A stretch of 27,837 nt of DNA, taken from CAYVAP01 sp964343195. GTDB taxonomy: Bacteria; Bacteroidota; Bacteroidia; J057. The notes beneath the pieces were generated by a model. The model saw only the letters and a program-made list of their open reading frames with translations. It was not told the DNA's origin and made no database searches. The translations under genes and the position numbers were made by a program. The first letter of the stretch is position 1. Each line of letters begins with the position of its first letter. Below are positions 7,206-14,278 of the stretch, in pieces. Location: contig CAYFIR010000092.1 of assembly GCA_964343195.1 (NCBI GenBank), positions 1 through 27,837 of the forward strand, given 5' to 3'.

Positions 7206-7278
7206 TGGGATAAGTTCGAAGTTCGTAGTTCGTAGTACAAAGTATTGCTGGTGAGTATTTTATGTGAATTGCGAATAG
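7150..7278. repeat. 13-bp inverted repeat spanning the mrp 3' end
   Basis: CTATTCGCAATTC (7150-7162, inside mrp) and GAATTGCGAATAG (7266-7278, in the spacer) are perfect reverse complements 103 bp apart. The mrp copy also shows the 7-bp TTCG phase of the spacer arrays. Only the two 13-bp arms are repeated. Confidence 0.7.
7214..7248. repeat. Heptad array B
   Basis: Five units in strict 7-bp phase: GTTCGAA, GTTCGTA, GTTCGTA, GTACAAA, GTATTGC. It begins 8 nt after the mrp stop. Confidence 0.75.
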
Positions 7279-7299
7279 TTAGTTGGTTGATTCCGAAAG

Positions 7300-7366
7300 C
7301 TAGTGCTCTGTCGAGTGGAAAAAGATGCAGCGACCACCCATCACTCGGGATTTGACAGAGCACTAG
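7300..7366. repeat. 67-bp palindromic element with 13-bp inverted ends
   Basis: Perfect ends CTAGTGCTCTGTC (7300-7312) and GACAGAGCACTAG (7354-7366). Inside them a second dyad, GAGTG/CACTC (7313-7317 with 7342-7346), extends the left arm directly, leaving a 7-nt bulge on the right. It contains no ORF. It looks like a REP- or MITE-type folded element between mrp and nifU; no second copy lies in this window. Confidence 0.6.
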
Positions 7367-7454
7367 ATAGATGTGGTAAGTTGTTTCACTTCCGAGCCAC
7401 TGGCCTTTTGCAGTATATCCGGTGTATTCACCTAACAATGAGGTAATTAATAAG

Positions 7455-7706
7455 ATGGATCAAAATAATTTGACACAGCGGATTGATAAGGCGCTGGACT
7501 CCATTCGGGACTATCTCAAGTCAGATGGAGGAGACGTGCGCATTCACAATATCACCCAGGAGGGCGTGGTAGAGCTTGAACTCCTGGGCAACTGTGAGTC
7601 CTGTGCTATGAGTCAGATGACCATGAAGGCAGGCATTGAGCAGGTAATTTTTCGGGTAGCTCCGGAAATCAAGGAGGTTGTGGCGATCAACATGCCAACT
7701 GTCTAG
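7455..7706 (+). CDS. NifU-type Fe-S scaffold protein (NifU C-terminal domain)
   Basis: 83 residues consisting of one NifU C-terminal domain. It opens with the family's LTQRIDKALDSIRDYLKSDGGDV and carries the cluster-binding C47-x-x-C50 motif in LLGNCESCAMSQMTMKAGIEQ. Single-domain NifU/NfuA-like proteins of 80-100 aa assemble or carry Fe-S clusters. I chose the ATG at 7455, preceded by GAGGT at 7440-7444, over an in-frame GTG at 7422, because family members start just before this helix. It lies 249 bp downstream of mrp in the same direction, separated by repeats. Pairing of mrp with a NifU-domain gene fits Fe-S assembly. Confidence 0.93.
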   Translation: MDQNNLTQRIDKALDSIRDYLKSDGGDVRIHNITQEGVVELELLGNCESCAMSQMTMKAGIEQVIFRVAPEIKEVVAINMPTV

Positions 7707-7845
7707 CTGTGTGCCGAGTCCTTTGGGACAAACATTCGGATGTAGGCCATGGGTTGCCTGCTCTGAATTGGAGCTACTCTTCATTTTGGGTTGTTAATCC
7801 CCTATTGTACTTTCGGCTTTTGGCCTCAATCTTTCCCCCTATTTC

Positions 7846-8310
7846 ATGGTCTCCTTTCGCAGTAAATTATTCCCCAAGTCCAGCAACAGTCTGGTGGTCT
7901 CTCAGGAGTACGCCATGCAATATTACGCGGCTTTTAACATCGTCCTGATGTTGGGGGTGCTGGCCAAAGTGGTCACTGGTGGCATGCCTGAGGGACTTGT
8001 CTGGTGGGTAGTTGGAGTGGAAGCTGCTGCGATTGGAATCGGCAACATGTTGGCGCAGGCACGGCTGCGACGTAGCTATGCTGAGATTTTCTTCGTCGAA
8101 GAGCACTTTTCGCTCATATCAGTCTATGAAATCCTGAATGGACGTCAGCATGAGGCATTCCCCATGCTGTACGCCAATCCAGTAATATCTCCCGATGGCG
8201 ATACCATTACCATTCACTTTCACGATCAGGTGATCAACCTGTATCGCCGCCACTGGGAGGACGAAGACTTTGACCTCATCTATGACTGGTTCTATTCGCG
8301 CCAGATTTGA
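7846..8310 (+). CDS. Small membrane protein of unknown function
   Basis: 154 residues, unrecognised. After a polar N-terminus (MVSFRSKLFPKSSNS) come two hydrophobic segments, at about 27-46 (AFNIVLMLGVLAKVVTGG) and 50-68 (LVWWVVGVEAAAIGIGNMLA), joined by a short loop. The C-terminal half is soluble, acidic and aromatic (FFVEEHFSLISVYEIL; HWEDEDFDLIYDWFYSRQI). This layout suggests a hairpin in the inner membrane with a cytoplasmic tail. It lies 139 bp after nifU and before purE on the same strand. The start at 7846 is the first ATG of a clean open frame, and codon use looks normal for the window. No function is proposed. Confidence 0.75.
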   Translation: MVSFRSKLFPKSSNSLVVSQEYAMQYYAAFNIVLMLGVLAKVVTGGMPEGLVWWVVGVEAAAIGIGNMLAQARLRRSYAEIFFVEEHFSLISVYEILNGRQHEAFPMLYANPVISPDGDTITIHFHDQVINLYRRHWEDEDFDLIYDWFYSRQI

Positions 8311-8318
8311 GTAGGGGT

Positions 8319-8346
8319 AATTCGGAATTCGTGATTTGTAATCGTA
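8319..8346. repeat. Heptad array C
   Basis: AATTCGG, AATTCGT, GATTTGT, AATCGTA: four units in 7-bp phase, 8 nt after the preceding stop codon and upstream of the purE 9-bp repeat. Confidence 0.65.
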
Positions 8347-8368
8347 CAGATTCTGATTGTCATTCAAT

Positions 8369-8426
8369 CCCCTTATACCCCTTATACCCCTTATACCCCT
8401 TATACCCCTTATACCCCTTATACCCC
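8369..8426. repeat. 9-bp tandem repeat (CCCCTTATA, 6.4 copies) in front of purE
   Basis: Six perfect copies of CCCCTTATA (8369-8422) plus a partial CCCC (8423-8426). The array ends 5 nt before the purE ATG at 8432, so it occupies the whole ribosome-binding and likely promoter region. Perfect copies of a short unit are prone to slipped-strand copy change. If translated in frame with purE from the TTG at 8357, it would encode Pro-Leu-Ile repeats; on the minus strand it would encode Arg-Gly-Ile repeats. Confidence 0.95.
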
Positions 8427-8431
8427 ACCAA

Positions 8432-8914
8432 ATGAAAGTAGGTATCATCATGGGCAGCAAAAGTGACCTGCCCGTTATGCAGGCAGCTGCCGAAGTCCTG
8501 AGCGACTTTAAAATCGAGTATGAACTCACCGTAGTATCAGCCCATCGGACCCCTGAGCGCATGATGGAGTATGCCCAGTCTGCACGTGAAAGAGGACTTC
8601 AGGTGATCATAGCAGGAGCTGGCGGCGCGGCTCATCTGCCTGGGATGGTTGCCTCCATGACCACATTGCCTGTGATCGGGGTACCGGTAAAGTCTTCCAA
8701 TTCCATCGATGGATGGGACTCAGTGCTCAGCATTTTGCAGATGCCTTCAGGGGTTCCAGTGGCGACGGTGGCCCTCAACGGAGCAAAAAATGCCGGCATT
8801 CTGGCAGCACAAATCATCGGCACCAGCTATCCGGAAGTTGCAAAACGCCTTTTTGCGCACAAACAGTTCCTCAAGGATGCAGTGATGAAGATGGTTGAGG
8901 AAGTGGAAGAATAG
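8432..8914 (+). CDS. purE: N5-carboxyaminoimidazole ribonucleotide mutase
   Basis: Class I PurE converts N5-CAIR to CAIR in purine synthesis; it forms a cytosolic octamer. The 160 residues are the usual length. Conserved parts are GSKSDLPVM near the N-terminus, the SAHRTPERM motif, and AGAGGAAHLPGMVAS followed by PVIGVPVKSS. The ATG at 8432 starts exactly at the family N-terminus (MKVGIIMGSKSD); an in-frame TTG at 8357 would add a Pro-Leu-Ile repeat tail and is rejected. The upstream 9-bp tandem repeat replaces any normal ribosome-binding site. Its partner purK is not in this window, although many bacteria keep the two together. It shares the purine theme with guaA at the other end of this block. 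Confidence 0.97.
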   Translation: MKVGIIMGSKSDLPVMQAAAEVLSDFKIEYELTVVSAHRTPERMMEYAQSARERGLQVIIAGAGGAAHLPGMVASMTTLPVIGVPVKSSNSIDGWDSVLSILQMPSGVPVATVALNGAKNAGILAAQIIGTSYPEVAKRLFAHKQFLKDAVMKMVEEVEE

Positions 8915-8927
8915 TGCGGGGAAAGAA

Positions 8928-8955
8928 GCGGAATGCGGAATAGGGAAATACGGTA
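8928..8955. repeat. Heptad array D
   Basis: GCGGAAT, GCGGAAT, AGGGAAA, TACGGTA in 7-bp phase, just after the purE stop. It leads into CGGTATGAGG, which is the arm of a larger inverted repeat. Confidence 0.55.
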
Positions 8956-9165
8956 TGAGGCAGGTATCGGTGAAAAAGGGTCACAGGATGCAACCTATTA
9001 TATAAAACTTCGAAACCTCATACCTCATAAGTAGTATGACAAAATTATATAGGTATGAAGTATATGGGGATATGAAGGAAAAATGCTGCTTGAGACCTTC
9101 ATACCTTCATTTCCTCCATACCTCTCTTTTATAGTTATTTCTGATCTTCTATTTACCTCATACCG
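8951..9165. repeat. Nested inverted repeats between convergent purE and hsp20
   Basis: CGGTATGAGG (8951-8960) is the exact reverse complement of CCTCATACCG (9156-9165). Its last nine bases also match inverted CCTCATACC at 9016-9024. A second pair, GGTATGAAG (9052-9060) and CTTCATACC (9097-9105), lies inside. The 257-bp spacer separates two converging genes and has no ORF, so it can fold on either strand and may act as a bidirectional 3' end. Confidence 0.65.
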
Positions 9166-9171
9166 CTCCAC

Positions 9172-9621
9172 CTACTCGACCATGATCTCCTGTCCTTCTC
9201 CCTGGGCAGGCTGAATCTTGGGTACCTTGATGACCAGGACGCCATCTTTATGGCTGGCCTTGATACCAGCCTGATCAACTCGCTGGCTTAACTCAAAGCT
9301 CCGCTCAAACGACTTGATGGGGTACTCCTGCAACAGAAAGCTGGGATTGGGATCTCCTTCGATTTCCCGAGTACCGCTGATGTAGAGGGTATCGTCCGCC
9401 ACGGTTACTTTGATCTGATCTTTGGGGTAGGTCAGGGCATGAACCCTTACTTCAAATTCATCTTCGTGGTCAATGATGTTTACCGGGATGTTGTGTTTTG
9501 GTCGGCGCCATCCCCAGCGGCCGCTGCGAGGTCCACGTCGGGGTTCATTGCCATGTGCGTGGTGCATATTCCAGGATCCAAACATAAATGATGGGTTTAG
9601 GTTATTGTTAATTTCTCCCAT
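9172..9621 (-). CDS. Small heat-shock protein, Hsp20/alpha-crystallin family
   Basis: 149 residues. The N-terminal arm is short and polar (MGEINNNLNPSFMFGSW, then a His/Arg/Gly-rich stretch). The alpha-crystallin domain spans about 45-140, from KHNIPVNIIDHEDEFEVRVH through DQIKVTVADDTLYISG to the family signature KDGVLVIKVPK. Such proteins hold unfolded proteins without ATP in the cytosol. The C-terminal tail (QGEGQEIMVE) is short. The start at 9621 is the first ATG; a second in-frame Met (FMFGSW) would shorten it by 12 residues. It converges with purE and diverges from the metallo-hydrolase, sharing a 74-bp intergenic region that holds a -7 element. No CIRCE-type inverted repeat is seen there. 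Confidence 0.93.
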   Translation of the reverse strand: MGEINNNLNPSFMFGSWNMHHAHGNEPRRGPRSGRWGWRRPKHNIPVNIIDHEDEFEVRVHALTYPKDQIKVTVADDTLYISGTREIEGDPNPSFLLQEYPIKSFERSFELSQRVDQAGIKASHKDGVLVIKVPKIQPAQGEGQEIMVE

Positions 9622-9688
9622 GCAGACGCCTGGCTAACGGAATTACTTTACTTCCGGCGTAAAAAAGTTATTTTCTTCTACTGACTCC

Positions 9689-9696
9689 CAAATCTA
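9689..9696 (-). promoter_or_regulatory. Candidate -7 element of hsp20
   Basis: On the minus strand this reads TAGATTTG, fitting TAnnTTTG. It would give hsp20 a leader of about 60 nt, and it overlaps the first base of the divergent hydrolase ATG (9696). At this distance from the gene, chance occurrence is more likely than for the guaA site. Confidence 0.35.
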
Positions 9697-10394
9697 TGAA
9701 GTTTACCTCCCTTGTTCCCGGCCTTTTCCTCCTCGATCTGGGGGGCGTCAATGCCTATCTGATCACACATGACGGCATGACCCTGGTTGATACCGGGTCT
9801 CCGGGGGATGGACCTCGTATTCTGGACGCGCTGGCGGAACTCGGATATTCGCCACAGGATCTGACCCATATCCTGATTACCCATCATCACCCAGATCACA
9901 GCGGAGGACTGGCCATGCTCAAACAGGCCACCGGAGCAAAGGTTATGGCCCATGCAGAAGATGCTGGATTGATAGAGAAAGGCATAGGCAAGCGCCCAGC
10001 GTTAAAGCCTGCCCCAGGACTGCTAAACCGCATCCTGTTCCAGTTGTTGCTGAAAAGCGCTCCCGATGAGATTGAACCATGTCTGGTCGACGAAGTCTGG
10101 GATACGGATAAGGTGCTGGACCTGAATGGGGGCCTCGAACTCATCCACACCCCCGGACATACGGCAGGTCATACCTCTCTCTTGTGGCATCAGCAAGGAG
10201 GCGTACTGCTTGCTTCGGATGTGGCCGTAAATATTCCCAAACTTAGGTTCCACCCTGGTTACGAGTCCTTTGAAACGGGTAGGCAAAGCCTGAGAAGGCT
10301 GGCAAGCCTCACGTTTGATAAGGCTACCTTCGGCCATGGCAGGCCCTTGCTCAGTGGAGCGTCGGGTATATTTAAGAAATCCTTCGGAGTGTAA
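9696..10394 (+). CDS. MBL-fold metallo-hydrolase
   Basis: 232 residues of metallo-beta-lactamase fold. The zinc motif H63-x-H65-x-D67-H68 lies in ILITHHHPDHSGG. The further ligands are the histidine in HTPGHTAGHTSLLW, the aspartate in LLASDVAV, and a C-terminal GHG in TFGHGRPLL. Glyoxalase II, lactonases and sulfur dioxygenases share this pattern; the sequence does not decide between them. The opening (VPGLFLLDLGGVNAYLI, DGMTLVDTG) is the usual first beta-sheet, so the ATG at 9696 is well placed. There is no signal peptide, so it is probably cytosolic. It is divergent from hsp20, and a (TGG)5 run follows its stop codon. Confidence 0.92.
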   Translation: MKFTSLVPGLFLLDLGGVNAYLITHDGMTLVDTGSPGDGPRILDALAELGYSPQDLTHILITHHHPDHSGGLAMLKQATGAKVMAHAEDAGLIEKGIGKRPALKPAPGLLNRILFQLLLKSAPDEIEPCLVDEVWDTDKVLDLNGGLELIHTPGHTAGHTSLLWHQQGGVLLASDVAVNIPKLRFHPGYESFETGRQSLRRLASLTFDKATFGHGRPLLSGASGIFKKSFGV

Positions 10395-10409
10395 TGGTGG
10401 TGGTGGTGG
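10395..10409. repeat. (TGG)5 microsatellite
   Basis: Five TGG units start directly after the TAA stop of the MBL-fold gene. The run is short and of uncertain meaning. Confidence 0.7.
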
Positions 10410-10532
10410 ATAGCTGGCGGTTAGAATTATACCGTTCAAAGATTATTTTTCGCCGCTTGCAAGAAAGCGAAATGATCAATTAAGCAGGGGTTTTATTTTG
10501 TGCGAAACTGAACACATTTAATCCCTCAGAAG

Positions 10533-10934
10533 ATGGATAATCCCAAGAATAAGGTGCTGCTGGTAGAGGACAACATGATCAATGCAACGGTGGCTTCGCA
10601 CATGCTAGCCTCTATTTGTGAGGTGTTTCATGCAGAGAATGATCAGGAAGCCTTTGATTTTCTGAAGGAGCATGAGTTTGGCTTAATCCTGATGGATATC
10701 AATTTAGGGGGAGACAGCAAAGATGGGACAACCATCATGCAGGAACTGCGTCAGCAGGTGAAGTACAAAAATCTCCCTATTATTGCGGTTACAGGATATG
10801 CCTTGCCCGACGATAGAGAACGATTTATCGAGTCTGGCTTTGACGAGTACATCTCCAAGCCGGTTGGGAAGGCCGAACTGCTCAACAAAGTCACCCACTT
10901 TCTGGGCAATCAGCAACTGGCTGCTTCAGCCTGA
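10533..10934 (+). CDS. Stand-alone response-regulator receiver domain
   Basis: 133 residues, one CheY-like receiver domain and no output domain. Acidic pair E12-D13 (LLVEDNMIN), phosphoacceptor D55 (LILMDINL), switch T87 (IIAVTGYA) and K109 (YISKPVG) are all present, so it should be phosphorylatable. The VEDNxxN opening and the GFDEYISKP ending resemble receiver domains of hybrid histidine kinases more than transcription factors. It may be a phosphorelay shuttle or a partner of a kinase encoded elsewhere; none is nearby. The start codon is a lone ATG after a 138-bp spacer. The next gene on this strand is recF, which seems to have its own -7 element. Confidence 0.93.
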   Translation: MDNPKNKVLLVEDNMINATVASHMLASICEVFHAENDQEAFDFLKEHEFGLILMDINLGGDSKDGTTIMQELRQQVKYKNLPIIAVTGYALPDDRERFIESGFDEYISKPVGKAELLNKVTHFLGNQQLAASA

Positions 10935-10989
10935 GCGTCCGTCATAAAGAAAACTCTCAGCTCCATTCTGCTGAAACCCCACGAGTCGG

Positions 10990-10997
10990 TATATTTG
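10990..10997 (+). promoter_or_regulatory. Candidate -7 promoter element of recF
   Basis: TATATTTG fits TAnnTTTG exactly and ends 25 nt before the proposed TTG start of recF. No clear -33 TTG is seen. Confidence 0.5.
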
Positions 10998-11022
10998 GGG
11001 AATTGTATCCAACCGGCAGCCT

Positions 11023-12138
11023 TTGTATTTCTCCCAACTTCAACTTCTTCAGTTTAGAAATTACCCCGAGCTGGAACTTGAGTTCAGCCCGGGCATCAAT
11101 GCCTTTACGGGTCCTAATGGGTCTGGAAAGACTAACATTCTGGACGCTTTGCATTACCTCGCCTTTACCCGAGGCTTTCGCAGCAGCCAGGATCAGCAGG
11201 CCGTGATGGAGGGAAAAACCTTTTTCTTCACTGTAGGAAAGGTAGTGCGGGAGGAGGCAGAACTCATTCAATGCAATTACGTCAAGGGCAAGGGAAAAAA
11301 GCTATTGGTCAACCAGACCCAGGTGGAGCGGATGAGCGATCACATTGGAGAAATCCCCCTGGTAGCGGTACTGCCCCAGGATACAGACCTCATCAATGGC
11401 CCCTCCGCAACGCGGCGGCAGTTCCTTGATATGCTGATTTCGCAGTATAGTCGGGACTATCTCCACCATTTGATTCAGTACAACCGGTTGATAGCCCAGC
11501 GCAATGCGCTGCTAAAAATGATGGGGGAGCAGCGATACTTCGACCCGGACCAGGTGGCCCTGTACGACGCACAGTTGATTCCCCACGGACAGGCAATCTA
11601 TTCAGCTCGTGAGCAGTTCGTGACAAGTTATCTGCCTGCCTTCAGTCGATATTTCGAAAGAATTGTTTCCGATAAGGAGGCTCCCTATCTGCGCTATCGT
11701 TCTCAGTTGAAAGAGAATACCACCGCTGCCTGGGAAGCTCTTTTTGAGGAAAAAATGGAGAAAGATCGCGTCAACCAGTACACCTCCGCAGGTATTCAGC
11801 GCGATGACCTTGTGTTTTCAATTGATGAACATTCCGTTCGTCATTTTGGCTCACAGGGGCAGCAGAAGACCTTTGTGATTGCCCTAAAACTGGCTCAGTA
11901 TGAGCTGCTTGCGCGGGAAAAGGGCTTTGCTCCCCTATTGTTGCTGGACGATCTGTTTGACAAACTGGATCGGCACCGCCTGGGCAGCATTGGCAGCATA
12001 TTGCAGGAAGAAATCAAAGGTCAGGTGTTCATTACTGACACTTCCTACGAACGGCTGCGGCCTCTTTTTCCCGCGGAAGGAGAGCGTAGCCCCAGGTACT
12101 TTGATGTGCAGGATGCTGTGGTAACGCCCCGAAGTTAA
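11023..12138 (+). CDS. recF: DNA replication and repair protein RecF
   Basis: 371 residues, the normal length. RecF is an SMC-like ATPase that helps load RecA at single-strand gaps with RecO and RecR. The N-terminus LQLLQFRNYPELELEF, Walker A GPNGSGKT, the ABC signature region FGSQGQQKTFVIALKLAQ and Walker B LLLLDDLFDKLD are all present. The start is unusual: the frame opens with TTG at 11023 (read as Met), and no ATG lies near the expected N-terminus. Family alignment from memory (MYxxxLxLxxFRNY) places the start exactly there, and a -7 element at 10990 leaves room for a short leader. It converges with the antiporter gene, with only 3 nt between the two stop codons. Confidence 0.95.
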   Translation: MYFSQLQLLQFRNYPELELEFSPGINAFTGPNGSGKTNILDALHYLAFTRGFRSSQDQQAVMEGKTFFFTVGKVVREEAELIQCNYVKGKGKKLLVNQTQVERMSDHIGEIPLVAVLPQDTDLINGPSATRRQFLDMLISQYSRDYLHHLIQYNRLIAQRNALLKMMGEQRYFDPDQVALYDAQLIPHGQAIYSAREQFVTSYLPAFSRYFERIVSDKEAPYLRYRSQLKENTTAAWEALFEEKMEKDRVNQYTSAGIQRDDLVFSIDEHSVRHFGSQGQQKTFVIALKLAQYELLAREKGFAPLLLLDDLFDKLDRHRLGSIGSILQEEIKGQVFITDTSYERLRPLFPAEGERSPRYFDVQDAVVTPRS

Positions 12139-12141
12139 ATA

Positions 12142-13407
12142 CTACTCAGCAGCAACGGGAGGAGGGCTCCCATCCACCCCATTCTTTTCGGCTTTTCGCT
12201 GAGCTGCAGCTGCCTTACGGGCGGCTTTTCTCCGTTGGTCGAGGCGCTGTTGTCTCACCAGCCCGAAGGTCATCACCAGACTGGTAACCAGTACCGTGAG
12301 CAGGATGATCCCCGGTTCGAATTTGTCGGTGGTCATTTCTGAGGGAATGGCGTAAAAAAGCAACACCGTAATCAGGCCCCGTGGCGCTACAAATACGGCT
12401 GGCTGTATGTGCTCTCTCGCGGTGGTCAGTAAACTCAGGTAGCGGATTACATAGGTAATGAGGAGGACCAGTACAGAAATCACGAGGACACTCCAGTGAA
12501 GCAACGAGGCCAGCACGATTGACATCCCAAATGCTACGAAAAAGAGTGTTCGCACCACAAAGGCGGATTCCAGCGTGATGAACCGAAGATCCTTCAGGAT
12601 ATTATCGAACTGGGCATCGTTGACCAGCTTGGTGAGGCGGCCGGGGAAGAAAACTTCCTTGTTATTCAGGGCCAGGCCAAATACCAGGATGAGAATCAAT
12701 GGTGAGAGGTGGAGCAATTTCCCCGCAGAGTATAGTCCCATCAGAATGGCGATGAGCAGAAAAAGCCTGACCGAGCCGCCCTTCAGTGACTGAAAGGCCA
12801 GGATAAGGAGGTAGCTGATGATGATGGAAAGGAGCAGGGTCAGGATGATTTTACCCCCTACAGCCCCTATTACCGCCGGGTTGGCGCCCGCCCTGTTGAA
12901 GTCCAGCAGGGCATAAAACATGATGATGCCGAGGATATCGGACATCGAAGATTCAAAAATCAGAAACTCCTTGCTTTCCTTCTTCAGGCTTCCCACACTG
13001 GGAATCACAATCGCACTGCTCATAACTGAGAGCGGGGTCGCATAAATGAGTGAGAGGATCCAGCCCAGACCCAGGACGGATTTTATCACAATCGCTATGA
13101 GGCCCGTAGTGGCGATCAGGCTGATGGCGGCAACCAGGGTAGATTTGACAATCAGGCCGATCTTGTCTCTTTCAAGGTGCAGGTCAAGAGAGGCCTCCAG
13201 AACGATCAGGATTACCCCGATGGTTCCGAGTATCTCGAGGTAAGGCAACAGCGCCTCTGGACCCATCTGGGCAAATCGCTCAATGCCAAACCCCAGCAGC
13301 ATGAGCATGAGAACGGCCGGGATGTTGGTGCGCTTGGCGATCAGATTGGCTGCGAAAGAAACGGTAATGATCCCCGCAAAAACCAGAATGAGAAGGTGTG
13401 CGTCCAT
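12142..13407 (-). CDS. Cation:proton antiporter (sodium/hydrogen exchanger family)
   Basis: 421 residues with about 11-12 hydrophobic segments across residues 1-390, matching the Na+/H+ exchanger fold (inner membrane). The region IYATPLSVMSSAIVIPSVGSL (120-140) and D157 in FESSMSDILG correspond to the crossing helices and ion-binding aspartate. This is 'SD' here, in place of the ND of CPA1 or DD of CPA2, so ion choice and coupling cannot be read from the motif. The last 30 residues are a charged cytoplasmic tail rich in Arg, Lys and Ala, ending DGSPPPVAAE. It lies 151 bp downstream of nuoA on the same strand. Its stop is 3 nt from that of convergent recF. Confidence 0.9.
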   Translation of the reverse strand: MDAHLLILVFAGIITVSFAANLIAKRTNIPAVLMLMLLGFGIERFAQMGPEALLPYLEILGTIGVILIVLEASLDLHLERDKIGLIVKSTLVAAISLIATTGLIAIVIKSVLGLGWILSLIYATPLSVMSSAIVIPSVGSLKKESKEFLIFESSMSDILGIIMFYALLDFNRAGANPAVIGAVGGKIILTLLLSIIISYLLILAFQSLKGGSVRLFLLIAILMGLYSAGKLLHLSPLILILVFGLALNNKEVFFPGRLTKLVNDAQFDNILKDLRFITLESAFVVRTLFFVAFGMSIVLASLLHWSVLVISVLVLLITYVIRYLSLLTTAREHIQPAVFVAPRGLITVLLFYAIPSEMTTDKFEPGIILLTVLVTSLVMTFGLVRQQRLDQRRKAARKAAAAQRKAEKNGVDGSPPPVAAE

Positions 13408-13558
13408 GCGTTTTGATAGGTGTAGTGGGAAAATTGGGCCAGGGAAAGGGCGATTGTGAAACCTAAAGACCAGTTAATATGGATAAAGTCGAAACCAGAT
13501 CATCTAAAACCGGTGGGTAGAATAATGGTTTTACGCCCGAAAATGAGAAAAAGGTGCC

Positions 13559-14086
13559 CTAGGAGCTTTCAGGTGCCTTGACACCCTGGTATTTTTTATT
13601 GACCGATTCGTACCGGCTGGCGGTAGTAAGGCCGGTGGTGGAGGGAGGGGTAGGTTGAGGTTTCACCCACTCGAGATCGCCTTTTATCCATGCATAGATC
13701 AACCCAAGTATCAGGATGCCTGCAAACAACATCATTTCGACCATGACAAAAGTCCCCCACTCAGGAACAGCCTGGATGATGTCACGGTCTGCAAATACCG
13801 TGGCCCAGGGGTAGAGAAAAAGGACTTCCACGTCGAATATCAGGAAAATCAACCCAACGAGATAGAAACGGGTATTGAGCTGGATAACGGCGTCCCCAAT
13901 GGGTGCCTCACCGCTTTCATATGTCGTCAGTTTTTCCGGATTAGGTCGTTTGGGGCCGATCAGGCGGTTTGCCAGGGTGCCGATGATGGCAAAAATGATT
14001 CCCCCCAAAATGAAGAGAAGCACGGCTCCAAAGTCACTGAGGGTATCCGCAGGTGCAACCAGTAGGGTGTGGAAAGCAATGGCCAT
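13559..14086 (-). CDS. nuoA: NADH-quinone oxidoreductase subunit A
   Basis: 175 residues from the ATG at 14086. NuoA is a three-helix membrane subunit near the quinone channel of complex I. The family core is clear: helix 1 (FGAVLLFILGGIIFAIIGTL), the loop KLTTYESGEAPIGDAVIQLNTRFYLVGLIFLIFDVEVLFLYPWA, and helix 3 (MVEMMLFAGILILGLIYAWIKG). The Pro/Thr/Ser-rich C-terminal tail (about 35 residues) makes it longer than the usual 120-145. The reading frame is open up to 14155, but 14086 is preferred: it gives the normal N-terminus and lies 3 nt after a -7 element, suggesting a leaderless mRNA. nuoB and the other nuo genes do not follow; an antiporter does. Confidence 0.93.
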   Translation of the reverse strand: MAIAFHTLLVAPADTLSDFGAVLLFILGGIIFAIIGTLANRLIGPKRPNPEKLTTYESGEAPIGDAVIQLNTRFYLVGLIFLIFDVEVLFLYPWATVFADRDIIQAVPEWGTFVMVEMMLFAGILILGLIYAWIKGDLEWVKPQPTPPSTTGLTTASRYESVNKKYQGVKAPESS

Positions 14087-14089
14087 GGC

Positions 14090-14097
14090 CAAATATA
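14090..14097 (-). promoter_or_regulatory. Bacteroidota -7 promoter element of nuoA
   Basis: The minus strand reads TATATTTG 3 nt before the nuoA ATG. With the usual few bases between the -7 element and the transcript start, the mRNA would begin at the start codon. Confidence 0.5.
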
Positions 14098-14278
14098 TAC
14101 TTTTTCCCACTCTCCAGCATATCTGGCCATGCCATGAAGATCTCACCCCGGACATTGACCTTTCTCATTCCAGACCGGGAATTCAGCCTGTTATTTTGGA
14201 GAATGGTTGGGAAATCTGCCCAAAATGCTGTTTTTCCACCTCTTACTTATTCACCACTCACCAACAACCCTAAAGATT

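Noticed and set aside
7422..7454. GTG start giving the NifU-type protein 11 more residues
   Set aside because: The extra residues (YSPNNEVINK) are not family-like and the ATG at 7455 fits the conserved N-terminus.
8357..8431. N-terminal extension of PurE with Pro-Leu-Ile repeats from a TTG
   Set aside because: PurE proteins begin at MKVGIIMGSKSD; the extension is just the 9-bp tandem repeat read in frame.
8119..8562. Minus-strand ORF with Arg-Gly-Ile repeats
   Set aside because: It is the same tandem repeat read in reverse, antisense to the membrane-protein gene and purE.
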